Shown here in pieces: positions 34,884 to 47,574 of a stretch of DNA of 64,000 nt; position 1 is the stretch's first letter, and the number at the start of each line of letters is the position of its first letter. Source of the DNA: Alisma plantago-aquatica (taxonomy: Eukaryota > Streptophyta > Magnoliopsida > Alismatales > Alismataceae); contig OY856410.1 of assembly GCA_963693085.1 (NCBI GenBank), positions 883,582,335 through 883,646,334 on the forward strand, written 5' to 3'. The notes below the pieces were generated by a model that had not been told where the DNA came from, did not search any database, and was given only the letters and a program-made list of their open reading frames with translations. Position numbers and translations under genes: made by a program.

Positions 34884-37068
34884 ATTACAACCACACTCTT
34901 GTTACTGTATGTCCCGAAGTCAATCCTAATATTCAGGGTATGGCCCGTAGCCAATTCTGTGAATTCAGGATACAACTTGTACCCCGCATATTCAACCATA
35001 TGCACTTTGAGTTAAACTCATTTCACCATTCAATAGGTTCTGACACCAAATGGATCTATGGCCAGGGCAACTATATTTTTAGTTCACTTAATAGGTTAAG
35101 TGCATTACTGCATCTTTTAGCATCAATCAAGTTACAAGCATGAACTATCGATAAATACTACCAAGGAAAGCATAATACATATTTCAAGAAATCTTGTATC
35201 AATTGGAATATATTTTGTTATACCCTTCCTGGGATCTCAATTCCTTGAACATATTATCGGGAATCTCATCCCTCTAATATTTTCATCATCATGATCATAT
35301 ATTTTGGGTATCAAACCCTCAGTTCATCTTTGAATAGTGTCACCTCTTACCAGGAAACAATCATCTCTAGGTCATCAAACCCATATACTTGATTATCACA
35401 TACTACGGGGTTTCAATCTTCTTAGTTCATTATTGAACAATGTCACCTCTCATTAGGCAAAAACCCACTCTAGATCATAAGATCCATAAAAACATCATAC
35501 ATGTTGTACAAGTATTTCACATGGCTCACAAGGCCCATTCAATTATATAATGTCACATTACCATAGCCCATAGTTTGCTATGCTTATTATCTCAAAACAC
35601 TTGCATGATTAGGGTGTCATGATAAACGAGATCAATTTAAATATCATCACCATGCAATAAAAGAAAAATCCCTTAATCAAGTTACATGTATGATAAATGA
35701 AAGGTATATCATATTGCTCAAGAAACTTTAATAGTTGGAACACCTCTATGTTAACCTATCATTCTCATCATGGAATATCAATCCCTTAGACTCACCATTG
35801 AGTACCACATCACCTTCTAGGAAATCATAGCTTTTTCCAGTTCATCAGACCTATATACATTCTTTCTATGAATCATTTATTCCATAGGCATCATAAGTCA
35901 TAATCAGTATGTAATAGATTATAACCACTATAGCCCTAATTTGGTTATATCCATAAAGCATTAATGGTTAAGATTTTATTATTGTAACCATCGATTACTA
36001 TCATCATGCCATTTCAAGTTACATTCCCTCTTATGATTAGGGTTAGGGTTTCTCTTTTCAACTATTAGGGTTTCCAGGGTTATATTCAATCACCTACCCT
36101 AGACCGTAACTCCTCATCCCTAGGATTTAGGGTTAGGGTTGGCCATGTCGCCCTCTAGACACAACTAAGGTATTAAGATTTGATACTCTATCTTCACTAA
36201 ACATCTCTTGGGCATGGCAAACTAATATTATTGAGGCATATGGTTTTATGGTGTCTAGCATATCAGCCTAGCTTCCTCTAGGTCAATCATATCAGATTAA
36301 CAACATATCGTTTTATGGTATCACAAATCATAACGAGCATCCATGTTGAAGTGCAAGTGTGTTTTGACTTTTAGATACCTTCAAGAAATCAGCCTATCCT
36401 ATTCTTAGACTTAAGTGACAAGTTGGACAATTGCAAGAAGGTTAGTCCTATACATGTAACAAACTTATAGGAGGGGTTAAAATCTCATGTGTATCATTTT
36501 TTATTCAATTACCCTTGTATCGGGTTAGGGTTTCCACAAACTGATATCGGTTTGTGCATAGAGGTTTCTACCATCTTCAAGCTCCAAACCTTCATCCATT
36601 AACACTCTAGTTCGTGGACAACAACCTCATATATCAACTAGAACTCATAGAATCATCATTCAAATAATAAAAATCGAAATAGAAAAGGAATCATCAAGTA
36701 TTGCATGATAGAAGGTGAATAATAATAAAGTTGAGTTCAAGTTATATAACTCGCCTCAAGATCACCACTAAAGCTTCAAGCTTCAAAGCTCCACATTCCT
36801 AAGGTTGATGATGACTTATCAAGGTACAAGTCTTGATCATAACACCTCTATATGAAAGGAGATACCATAGTAAGGAACTTGGTGAAGAAGGAAAGAAAGA
36901 AAGGAATCATGAACTGAGAGGCATAGTCTTCCTAAGGTAGAAGATGATCATGGATTTACCTTGTGAAAGTTGCTCAGCCTTCCCCTTGCTCCTTGAGCTC
37001 TGCGGGTCGTCCACTAAGAAATATATGGTAAAGGAGTCGAATGGTTTACTAGGAGGTGAAAAGAGGGG

Positions 37069-37076
37069 TATATATA
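37069..37076 (-). promoter_or_regulatory. LTR TATA box (5' LTR copy)
   Basis: TATATATA on the minus strand, about 725 bp inside the U3 end, preserved in both LTRs in the same context. Confidence 0.55.
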
Positions 37077-37804
37077 GTTGAGGCTCATGAAAGAGAGTAT
37101 GTGTAAGGTGTCATTACCATATGTGCATGGGTGACACATGTCCATGCATGGTGACACTTTGCAGCCATGATTATCTCAACATGCAAAACTCTTGTGGATA
37201 ATCCAAGGGTGAGATATCAGCGATTAGGTATCTTGCTTAACAAGATATCACAACCCAATATCACTTTGTGTACAAACCAATATAACTTTTGTAAGGAAGT
37301 CTTAAACCAATACAATTTACATTTATGAGGTTCTTAGCCCGATATGAATGCTTCCAAAAAGTTGCTAAACTGATAGGTGAAATTCCTCCATGGTTTCTAA
37401 ACCAATAGGCAACCCCATACACCCTTCACAACTCGATACAACCTCACCTATAGTTTGAGATACTCAACATTCTATGGTTCTTATGTCACCAAGAGTGTTA
37501 TCACTCAACCAAGACTCAAACAAGACACCCCTCCTATCTCTCTCCTCTAGATGATATTAAAAGAGAGTAGGAACACTCTAGAGGTAGTAAATTGCACATG
37601 AACCCCATCTATTGGGTAAATTTCAAGTTACACTAGAGCTATCATATATAACACAAACAATCTTCAAACAGGCTCAAACTTGAAACTTGAGTTCTCCTTA
37701 GGTATTAATTATTTTTCAAAAGATTAAGACAAGGTTCTAATCATCTTACTTAGGCAAAACATCCAAGATTATCCCAAAACTCAAGTCAGGGTCCTTACAA
37801 CCTA

Positions 37805-39320
37805 CATAGACCTAGGTGGTGGCTGGGGCACAAGGTTAGCTTCCTTCTACCCCCTCTTAGTTCCCCATTTTCACCCCTTAGCCATTCCACTTCATTTCCA
37901 CCTCCATTCCACTCCATTTCACGATTTCCATTACCAAAACCCTAGTTTCTTTGTGTTTTTGCAACTTTCCACCATCATTCCATGCCCCTGCACCTTGGAG
38001 GAAGGAGGAGGACGTCCTTGCAATAGCTGGTGAGGAGGATCACTCCATCTACACCAAGCTCCATGAATACTTCTCCCTCTTTCTCTTCTCTTTTTATATT
38101 TTCCAATTCCATAAGTAGCTAGGCCCCTTTGATGGGATGTTGGGGGCCAAAAGGGTTACTTTGATGCCATATTGGGGGAAAATGATACGTAAACATTATA
38201 ACTTCATTTTCCAGTGATTATGTTATATTTCTATCTCTTTCTCCATATATTTCTTATTGGTTTGTGCTTGAAATTACCTAGGAATTTAGGAAATTGCTTA
38301 TATGTGTGAATTTTGGGAATTGCTCCTAGATCCCATTCATGAATCCCTAGCTAGATACTCATCTTCCTACATGCTAATCAATTCTCCTAACCCTAGTTGA
38401 GAGATCTAAATATCTAGTTTAGATAAGTTTAGTGTGGTTAACAATGAGCTTTCTCAAGGTTAGAATGTGGGTGATGTGAGGCCTAAAAACTCACTTCCAC
38501 TCCCATTACTAACCTTAGCCCCCAATCACCCTAAGATCCTCTAACCTAGAAACCTAGGCTTGTTTAGACTCTAATTGAATTACACCTAGACCCTAACCCA
38601 ATTGAGCCTTGTAAGGGTAGTAGGAGGTGTTAGGGACTAGTTCCCCTATACACAACATATCCTATCCATGGACAGTTAGTAGTCTAGGGCAATTCAGTAG
38701 ACCCTATCTTGTTGTTTGGTTTGATAATCTAAATGAAAGCATAATGTTCACATGTCACCCCCAACCTAATTGATAAGATAATCTCCAAAACATCCCACAC
38801 ATATATTTATTGCTTTAAAATCCTAATTGCCTTCTTTCTTAGCTAGTGTTAGTTTAGTTAGCTCTTTACTTGCTTAATTAGTTCATGCCATGTTATTGCT
38901 TTGCTTTTTCTAATTTAGGTATTTAATTGGTTTTGTGCCTAGTTCGCTAGCTTAGTGTACTGTAGACCTCTTCTTGCTTGCTTTAGTGTAGCTTTCTCAT
39001 CTTCTTGCTTGCCTTGTCTTTTCTTGCTCAGTAGAATTAATTGTCTAGGGTAATTTAGGTTTTGATTCTTGTTTGTTTTCATTCATTTGCTTTCTTATTC
39101 AGCCCTCTTAGTGTAATCAACAAAAACCATTAAGCCCTTCAACCCTAGACTCTACAATAGGAACCTAGACCAAAACTAACATAACTCTAGTGCCCCCTTT
39201 TCTCCATGTGGATCAACCCTATACTTGCTCTCTACCTATACTATGACATGACCCCGTGTGCTTGTGGGTATATTGTTTTAGCATGTACAAGTATATTTGT
39301 GTAGGTCCTTAATAAATTTT
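37805..39320 (+). other. Right part of the interrupted host sequence
   Basis: Continues the sequence broken at 21127. Pyrimidine-rich CCATTCCACTTCATTTCCACC-like stretches at 37.86-37.95 kb, a GGAGGAAGGAGGAGGACG block at 38.0 kb, and near 39.19-39.3 kb CATGTGGATCAACCC followed by ACTTG and GTGTGCTTGTGGGTAT. The last pattern recalls 3' ends of Athila/Tat LTRs. No open frame of note. Confidence 0.3.
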
Positions 39321-42300
39321 GAAAGTTACCCCGTGTGTTCTGATCTCGTGGGGTGAATCCAGTCAAATCTAAAGTGATTAGTGTGCACACCTCTGGCAGG
39401 ATGCACCAGTCATCAGTTCATGTATCACTTCTATAATATAATGGCCTCTAGGGTTGAGTAGAGGAGAAATAATAAGTGAAGGAAAAATGGCTATGAACAT
39501 AAACAAGATTATATCTAAATATGATCTTGGGATGGATTTTAAAATTGAAATCACCAAAAAATTCTTATCTCCTTGTATCATTCTTCTACGCTAAATTTTG
39601 TTGAGGAGGTGAGCATCATTGGAAAATGCTGTTGGAGATGTTCATAATGGAAGGAGGTCATCTTCAAATTTTGTTTTTTTTTCATGTTCCATTTATTATG
39701 AAAGAATCACAAGTCGATCTATCTTTTGGGGACTTGGTCTAAATTCTGGGGTTGATGTGTCCAATCAGTTGATGTCTTGATAGATTCTACTACATATTAG
39801 TTACATGTATCAACCAAAACATACACTCACACATATACATATATACATATCTTAGTAAAGAGATGACTCCATATATATAAGATACATTATACATATGATT
39901 CAAAGGATGAAATTCCCTCCTTCCTGGATATAATGGATCGATGAATGCATGTCTTCAACCTCATTATAGGTGTTGATCAACACCTGCATCCAAGTTTATC
40001 TACTAAAAGATTCTTTGTATGGAGTTGATATCTTTTATATTTTTATGTGATTTTTTATGTTTCACCATGACTTATTTTGATGTGTCTGCTTATGTAAGGC
40101 TTATATGTTTAATGTAATGTGTAAAATGCCAAATAAAATAGGTATAATCATACCTTGATTGCATAATAAGATTCCAATTGATAAACCTTAAGTTAAGATA
40201 GGATTTGGGCATTAAGGGTGAAACTATAATTTGATATCATGTTAAGCATGTTGATATATATGATGAACCCTAATAAGATCATGATATATGCATGCCCCAA
40301 TTGATGTGTTGATGCAATGTAGTGACACCTTAGGGTTTCTATGGACTATGTACATGTACATAGCTAAGTTGGGGTTCAACATTGTGTATGTATGACCAAA
40401 GGAGAGTTCAAGATACATAGTTTGAAGTTACAATTTACGGATTATGTGGGTAGTTCTTTAAACTTAGAAATTGACTGAGTTGGTATTTGAATTGGCCAAG
40501 TTGGAAAGCATAAGTCAACGCGAATGTTGAATTTGAAGTTTCTACTTTGGGTTTGTTGTCGGACCTTGATCTTTGCACCCAGTCGAGTTCAATACCTAAA
40601 TTGGCTAAATTAGGGTAAGATCAAGAGGTCATATTGATGTAAAATCTAACCTTGAGTTTTGGATCTAAGCATATTGAACTAGTGCAAATTGAATGAATTC
40701 ATTCGAGTGTCTCACCAAAGTTATTTATGTGTGAGTAGTTTCCATTGGAGTGGAACTTGGGTTGCTTGATGATGAACGTAAACTAGATTTCTTATAACAT
40801 GGGTCCAATTGAGGGTCTTTGATTCAAGTTGGTGTTTGGCAATTTTATATGAGAGAGAAATGATAAAGAGGGTGGTCTGGGGAGCTCCTAAGGGGCATTT
40901 GGCTACATTATAGTTAATTTGACTGAGTTCATATCCCCTCATGCTGGGGTTGATGTTAGTTGATGTCAAAAAGGAGAGAGAAATGATTTGAGGTGGCCAA
41001 ATTAGCATTGACTAAGATGAACTTGGGCCAAACTAAGGGAACTCATCTTAGTTAACATGAACTGGCCCGAGTTGATGAGAGAGAAGACCTTGATATTTGA
41101 ATAATTTGGATATTGAGTTGGTTATGTGAATATGGTCGAGATGGGACAATTTTGGTTGAGTGGACGTGCTTTACAAAGCTCCATTGATATATACAACATC
41201 ATGGTTCCGTTTCACAATGGGGGTGAATCCATAATGAATTCTCAAATCCAACCAGATTTAGTTTCATGCATGCAATTTAGTAGAGATGAAAGGAGTTCTA
41301 GTAGTTTGTTCTACAAATGCTGTAGGGACCCCTCCCAACTTTGGGTAGAACCCTTTTCTTACATGTTCCCAAAATTGGAATTTCAAGGAGCATGAGGAGA
41401 TGTTATCCATCTTTCCTAACCCTGATGAAGCAGCTCTATGAAAGGTCTAGGTGGAGAACCTTCGTTTGAGGTTGGTTCATCCATTCTTTTTTCCAATTTT
41501 CTTGTCCTTTCCTCTTCTTTGGCAGAATAAACATATATCTTGGTTGGAAGTAGAAGATATTGGGCTTTCTTCTACTTGTTCCCTCATTTCTTAGTTCTTT
41601 TTCTACAATTAATGTAGGGTATGTAGACTTTGAGGTTGTTGGTCCCCATGCGAGCTTGGTTTAGTCATTAGGAGGACATTTTGTTGCTAAGGACGTGGAG
41701 TTGAATGGCAATCTTGCTTATGGAAGGCTGGGCTTGAGTCTAAGAGCTCAGTGGACCTTGTTTGGATTTGTCGTCTTCTCATAAATGAGTGGTTTTCTCC
41801 CCCACAAGATGCACATTTAAACTATACGTAAATGATAAAATATGCTTCTATGATACTTCCATGTCCCTTCTTGAGGCTTGTATGATGATTACTTGGGCTG
41901 TTGCCATGGTTTGTCTTGATATTTTCTTTGAATATGATTTTCATCCCTACATTTCTTAGAGAAAACCTAGATATGCCTTCACTTGAGATAATGACAATGA
42001 TTAAGTCTTTTTTATGCTACTCTAATGATTATATTATGAGCTTATGCTTGATTTGTATGAGAATGCTGAAATAAGGTGATCTGATAGCCTTATTCCTCGT
42101 GTATGTGCTATTGTTTCTATTGGAGTACCTTTTCTTATAGGATGATTCTTTTCAACTTATTTGACGAGGATTCCCAAATGAAAAAGTTGAACCTAGGGTT
42201 CCTACATGGTTATATGCTTAGTTCTTGCCTATGTGATGTATTGAGATGATGATCCTTTCTTAAGTTCTCCCTAATGATATTACTGGACCTTACTTAGTAA

Positions 42301-42665
42301 CCCTATCTATGTTGTTATCTATTTCGTTAACACAATTAGTATGAATTGCAACTAAGTGATTGTGTTACCTTCTTCTATCTTATTCTGTGTAGGAATCATG
42401 TCACCTAATTGATGAATATGAATGCGCAAGAAAGAAGGATGCTTATTATACAACGACAATGATTCCTTGGGCACATTTACTGAATGCATACAAATTAACA
42501 TGATGAATACACATAACCTATTGCATGTACATCACTATATTATGAGATTGGGTAATGCATATGATGAAGATGATATGAACTATAACATGAACACAAGAGA
42601 GATTTTAACGGTCATGGTGATGATCATGATGATGATCATGATGTAATAAATGAGATTGACTGTGG
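39321..42665. other. No recognisable gene
   Basis: Unassigned AT-rich sequence with modest open frames. One of 89 codons (41126-41395) has no motif I recognise. GATGAT-rich text at 42.54-42.64 kb opens a spurious frame. It directly abuts the second LTR element, whose target duplication CATAT begins at 42666. Confidence 0.45.
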
Positions 42666-42670
42666 CATAT

Positions 42671-45636
42671 TGTGATGAGGTGGATTTTTCCATTTCTAAG
42701 GACCAAATTATAATTATTCTCCTAAATTATCAAGTATTACTCGATTAACCTCACTTCATCATTCTCATTATCATTGAATAATTTTGACACCCATAATGCC
42801 AAATATGATGACAAATAAGTACCTTGTGACATTCAATATTGTTACTAATCGATTGATTTTATTCATGGATCAAACATTATCTTTTGAATCTGAAACTTTT
42901 TGTAGGTATAGATGGAAGTTATTTGAAACATTGATTAAAATATAATAATTTTTGGATGGTGCATTTGTAAGATATGATTATATGAAAAATTCACACTCAC
43001 AATCCCCTTTTAAACCCAAAAATACCTATCCTAGTTGACCGGATCCCAGACCCAGATTTGGATCCAGGTGTGTGACAGAGAGATAGAGAGAGAGTCATCT
43101 TTCCTACCCATCTTCCGTGGGTGAGATAACACACAAAAATGCTAAAATTTAGAAAGATATATCTCCCTATCCACTGACCTTTGTCAAGCGCAATCAGTTG
43201 TGCTAGATCTGAAATTTACTCTTCTTTCCAACAAGCCATATAAACTCCTCCCTCACTCTCTATTTTGAGACCACCCAAAGGGTGGCCAGCTCTACTCAAT
43301 AGAGGAGAACCCTCTACACAACCCTATACCTTGCGACACCTATTAAAGGGCTCCACTAGATCTACCATGCCCCCTTTAGCCCTACTGGTCCATCAATTGG
43401 TCATCATCCCCCCTCTCTCTTTTGTCAAACTCCATTTTTGATCAGATAAACTAGAGCGTCGTCCCCATATTACTGAGTGCCTCCTCCAAGTTCCTTGATC
43501 CTCCACCATCAGTGACCCTGATGGAGCTTTCTTGACATTTGGATGAAGTAGTGATGGCCCAAAGCATCCCATCAACAAAGTACCCCTCTATATCATCTTC
43601 AAGGATGCCAAAGGGGGATTATCCAGTGCTGACGCATGGAGCTGAAGACATCACTTGGCTCCAGGAAGGCTCATGAACTCACCCAAACTCTCGTCTCCCT
43701 CCTCATGCATGGTATACATCTCGATCCCACTCCATATTTTTTGTGTTCCTCGGTATATAGTTGGATCAACCACTTTTTACTTCCCTTCACCATCTCATGC
43801 CATAGATCTAGTGGATCATCAGATCCACTATTCTTCTATGAAGTCAACCTAGTCTTCTTTTAGCCTCGAAAAACCATCAAAGTTCACTATTTTGTTTGTA
43901 GCCTGGGTCCTCTATCTATGATTCAATGGCGTGAGGGAGAAACTGGTTGCTTGAACAATCATAAGGGCATTACGACTGATATGCCCTAGAATAGTCACAA
44001 CCTCAATTTCTTTACCTTTGGTATTTTTGCCCTTCCAACCCCTCATACGAGCCTTTTGAGCCAATCCACTCATGGGTTAGGTAGGAGGATCTGCTGATTC
44101 ATATCCCTCCCTTGATCTGCGAGGTTGGCTGGCCATTTTCTTTTTTATTTTCATTTAATTCTTCTAGAAATTATGTCATTATTCAGTTTTCTAAAGTTGA
44201 TTTAAAATAGCTCACTTGTCCATAAATTCCCAAAAAATATCCATGTGCTCAGAAAAATATGCAATTCAATACGGGGCCATAATATTGGTCTATCACATTG
44301 ATTTTAGACGAAGTTAAATCGTATCTCTCTATTTATCTTAAGTATTAGGATTCTCATATTAGTTCAAACCCTAATCTTAATAAAACCCTGATCTCTGTGA
44401 TATATGATCACCAAATTACCATGTTATACTCTAATTATTTGATCAGATGACTATGAATACTTGATAATCACTTAATCTACTCTTCATATTTGTACATGAA
44501 AATGACTAAATCATTTAAGATCTTTCTTCCTGGATATTTTGTACATCAAATCAGACCCTGATTCATAACATCATACCTTTATCTCAATAATTTGATTCTA
44601 GATCTATACTCTTAATGAACATAGGGCAACAAATGCAATGATCATAATATAAATGAGCAAATTCCCTAGTAGCTCATTAGAGAAATGAACCATATATATT
44701 GATACATGCGTGTTCTCATTATGTACCAGGATCTAATACTCGTTAAACTTGTTGATTTGGATATCGATTATACTCTACACTAAAAAAGAGGTACACTTTT
44801 ATATTTATTCCTCCTTGAATAGACTAATGATATTGAATGATAATTGTATGTACTCTTGTAGCAAATTTTGGCTATGTACTTGTTTGAGCTACAACATTCC
44901 CTACTAAGTAGTCCTTTGATTTGTATATATATACTCTTGAAAAACCTTGAACATAATTGATAATTCCCTTTATGGCTTCCTATAACAATGTTGTTTATAT
45001 TGGGTAGAAGCAACCTCCTCATATTAGAGAGTGGAACTTGTATAACATGGTGACCTCCCCATCTTTTTGGGGTGATGGAGCCATACATATATGCATGCAT
45101 CTTGATTCGGCCTAAGTGAGGAAATTCTTGATAAATATTGAATTGTTCAAAATAAACTTGAGTTTGTATATCACATTGAATATTTTTCTTATAAGTCCTT
45201 CCAAGTACTATATTTATCTATAGATGTTTTCAATTGTTCAATACTACTCTTTTCAAAGAATATCAATGCATTTGCATTGATTGCATCTTAAATTACCTAA
45301 TTTTAGGTATGAAGACTCGATGATTGAAAGTAAGATTATCTACTATACTCTTGCCAAAATCTGCCAAAAAGAAGAATACTCTCACATGGGATTATATGTA
45401 AAGGAAATCTAGTATCTAGTTGTATCTTCATATCTTGTTTTTTTCCCTTTCTTGTTGCCTTCGAGCCCCAAATGTAATAGAATTCTTAGTTCTTTTTCAA
45501 TAAAATGAAATGTTATTTCTTTTTACATAAATGTGTGTGTGATTTTCGGGCCACTCAGAGACGGGCACTCGAATCCCCTTAATACTTCCTATCTAGGTAG
45601 TGGGAATGGGATTAGGGTAAGAATGGTTCCCTAACA
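42671..45636 (+). repeat. 5' LTR of the second element
   Basis: 2966 bp, TGTGATG to CTAACA. It carries no CACTA and only a 10-bp TA tract (44924-44933) where the sister has about 450 bp, so it serves as the ancestral state for both. Confidence 0.93.
45499..45504 (+). promoter_or_regulatory. LTR polyadenylation signal candidate
   Basis: AATAAA about 135 bp before the end of the 5' LTR. The sister LTR has AGTAAA at the same place. Confidence 0.45.
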
Positions 45637-45638
45637 GT

Positions 45639-45650
45639 TGGCATCAGAGC
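45639..45650 (+). other. Primer-binding site, tRNA-Met type
   Basis: TGGCATCAGAGC, one mismatch to TGGTATCAGAGC, two bases after the 5' LTR. Confidence 0.85.
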
Positions 45651-47561
45651 CACCACACACTTCTTATGCATTTATAAAATAACATTTCTAATGTCTAAAC
45701 CAATTCAGTTGACCATAGAGAGTCTTCTTGCATCTCATCTCTTCTTTAAGGACTACCCAATCTAGCCAGTAGATGATGATTAGGTAGTATTCTCATATCC
45801 TCACGTGGTCCTTCTCTCATGACCATTTACCACATGATTTCTCAATTATGGGAATCTTATGCATGGGAAAATTAAAATTCGTTAAAAATCATGATAATTG
45901 ATTAAGATGATGATGCCATGATCTAACCTTAATCTAAAAACTCAATTTGGATCAAGAAAAAAATTATTATGGAATATAATACTCATGGATGACCCCTAAT
46001 ATCATGTAAACTCGATTTTACCAAATTGAGACTACATGTTTCCTATTTTTGAGGCAAATGATAGTAATCCTGATATGGTGAAATAAGGAGGATTTATATG
46101 TTATACCTCATGGTTTATGAGGTCCCAATTTGATTAACTCCATATTGCCCTATTGTAGATTAAACCTCAAAAATAGTTGAGCAAACATTTTCTCTATTTG
46201 ATACACATCATGATTATGCCATAAATGACTATAACTTAGAACTCTTAAAATCATGATGTAAGACTTTAATACAAAGGCACCTTACCTATTGACTATTGAT
46301 GCTAGTTTGTAATCTCAATTTTGATATGATGAATAAGGACCTAAATATTTCACTATTATGCTTTGATTCTTTAAATGCCTAACCCATGTTTTCCCTATTA
46401 TAATCTTGAATTTGATTTTACGATCATGTGGAATATGATTTGATCATTGATACTCTCCCTATTTGAATAATCTCAATGGATAATGACTAATGTATATACA
46501 TGTACTAGATTAGAGTGGTAGTTGACTCATGACTCCCCTAACCTATGTCACATCCCTATTATGACTACATATGAATTTTCACCTTGTTGATTGTTTAGAG
46601 TTTGGAAAGGTAACCCCTTTCACCCTATTTTTATTTATTGACCTAAGTCTCTAATTGGTTAAATCCATGATGATATTGATACTCTATCTTGAATCTTGAT
46701 TTAATAATGATCTTGAAATATGATAATGTTGACAATAGCTTGTGGTTGATTTCCTAGAAAGACCTAGGCTTAGAGCATTCATCATTCTTGAATACCATGA
46801 CAATGAACTCAATACTGATATCTCAAAATGTTGCTTGAATAATTGCTTGATTGTTGTTCTATATTAATGATCACCCCTAAGGTCTAAAGTGGGAATCTAA
46901 ACCCTAGTTTCAAAAATGGGACCTATGACTTTTATGTATAAAAAACATCTCGACTCTTGATATTTATTAATAAGACGTTGATTCATGATTATCAATCTCA
47001 ATAATGATAGAAATCCTATGACCACTCTATTTGGATCTTGAGATCACCCTCGATATATGACTAATGACCTTCATAATATCAAATTTTGAAAATTTTGAAA
47101 CGATCACTATGTTGGCTCTCTCAATTTATGACTTAGGGCTTAGCTCTCATTAGAATTAGGTAGGACCTTCCATTGATTTTGAGCTTGAAATCATGATATT
47201 GAAAGTATGACGTTGTCTCAAATTGTTGATATATGAAATCTCAAACCATAGATGTATAACCCTATCGAGGCCAATGTAAAAGCTAGGACCCTAAAATTTT
47301 GGGCCTGAAAGTCATGTTGTACTATTGATTCAAGAGCTCTATTTGTTTGACCAAAAAGATTTAATCTCTCCAAATTTGTAATCTATAGGATGGTCTACCC
47401 CAATTTGTGACTCATGTGATTATTTTTGAAAAATATGTGACTATGATTTGACCTTGATGCTTGATTATGAAATTATGAGGATACCAAGTTAGTTATGATA
47501 TTTGACATCAATCTTGATCATGATTATTGGACTATTTGAATTTTGAGGACAAAATTCTTTT
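45651..47561 (+). other. Internal region of the second element, non-coding
   Basis: About 1.9 kb rich in short motifs such as TTGATTATGA and ATCTTGAT, with stops in every frame. No Gag, protease, RT or integrase motif is visible. The last 40 bases resemble the 3' end of chromovirus pol. Confidence 0.6.
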
Positions 47562-47574
47562 AAGGAGGGAAGGA
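47562..47574 (+). promoter_or_regulatory. Polypurine tract
   Basis: AAGGAGGGAAGGA directly against the 3' LTR, as required for plus-strand priming. Confidence 0.85.

Larger units (their letters stand above)
21128..37799 (-). mobile_element. Complete LTR retrotransposon, chromovirus-type deletion derivative
   Basis: Both ends are clean. The element begins TGTCACAAC at 21128 and ends CCTTACA at 37799, flanked by perfect 5-bp repeats ACCTA at 21123-21127 and 37800-37804. Its two LTRs are 21128-30831 (about 4955 bp without the nested LINE) and 33821-37799 (3979 bp). The primer-binding site lies beside the second LTR and the polypurine tract beside the first, so transcription is on the minus strand. 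The internal region is only about 3 kb, with decayed gag, protease/RT start and perhaps integrase end; most of pol is missing. Very long LTRs with a short defective interior fit a LARD-like derivative of the Del/Tekay chromovirus group, which is my inference. LTRs differ by about 12-15% in stretches compared by eye. Confidence 0.93.
33821..37799 (-). repeat. 5' LTR of the 21-38 kb element
   Basis: 3979 bp; TG at one edge and CA at the other. Sister of 21128-30831. It lacks the LINE and 988 bp present in the sister (junction near 36123). Repeated GGTATGGYCCGTAGCCAA-type units lie at 34.84-34.99 kb. Confidence 0.94.

Noticed and set aside
41126..41395. 89-codon plus-strand frame as a gene
   Set aside because: No domain recognised, no support for splicing or promoter, lies in repeat-rich DNA.
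42540..42645. GATGAT-rich coding repeat
   Set aside because: A short imperfect trinucleotide-like tract; the methionine/isoleucine frame is an artefact.
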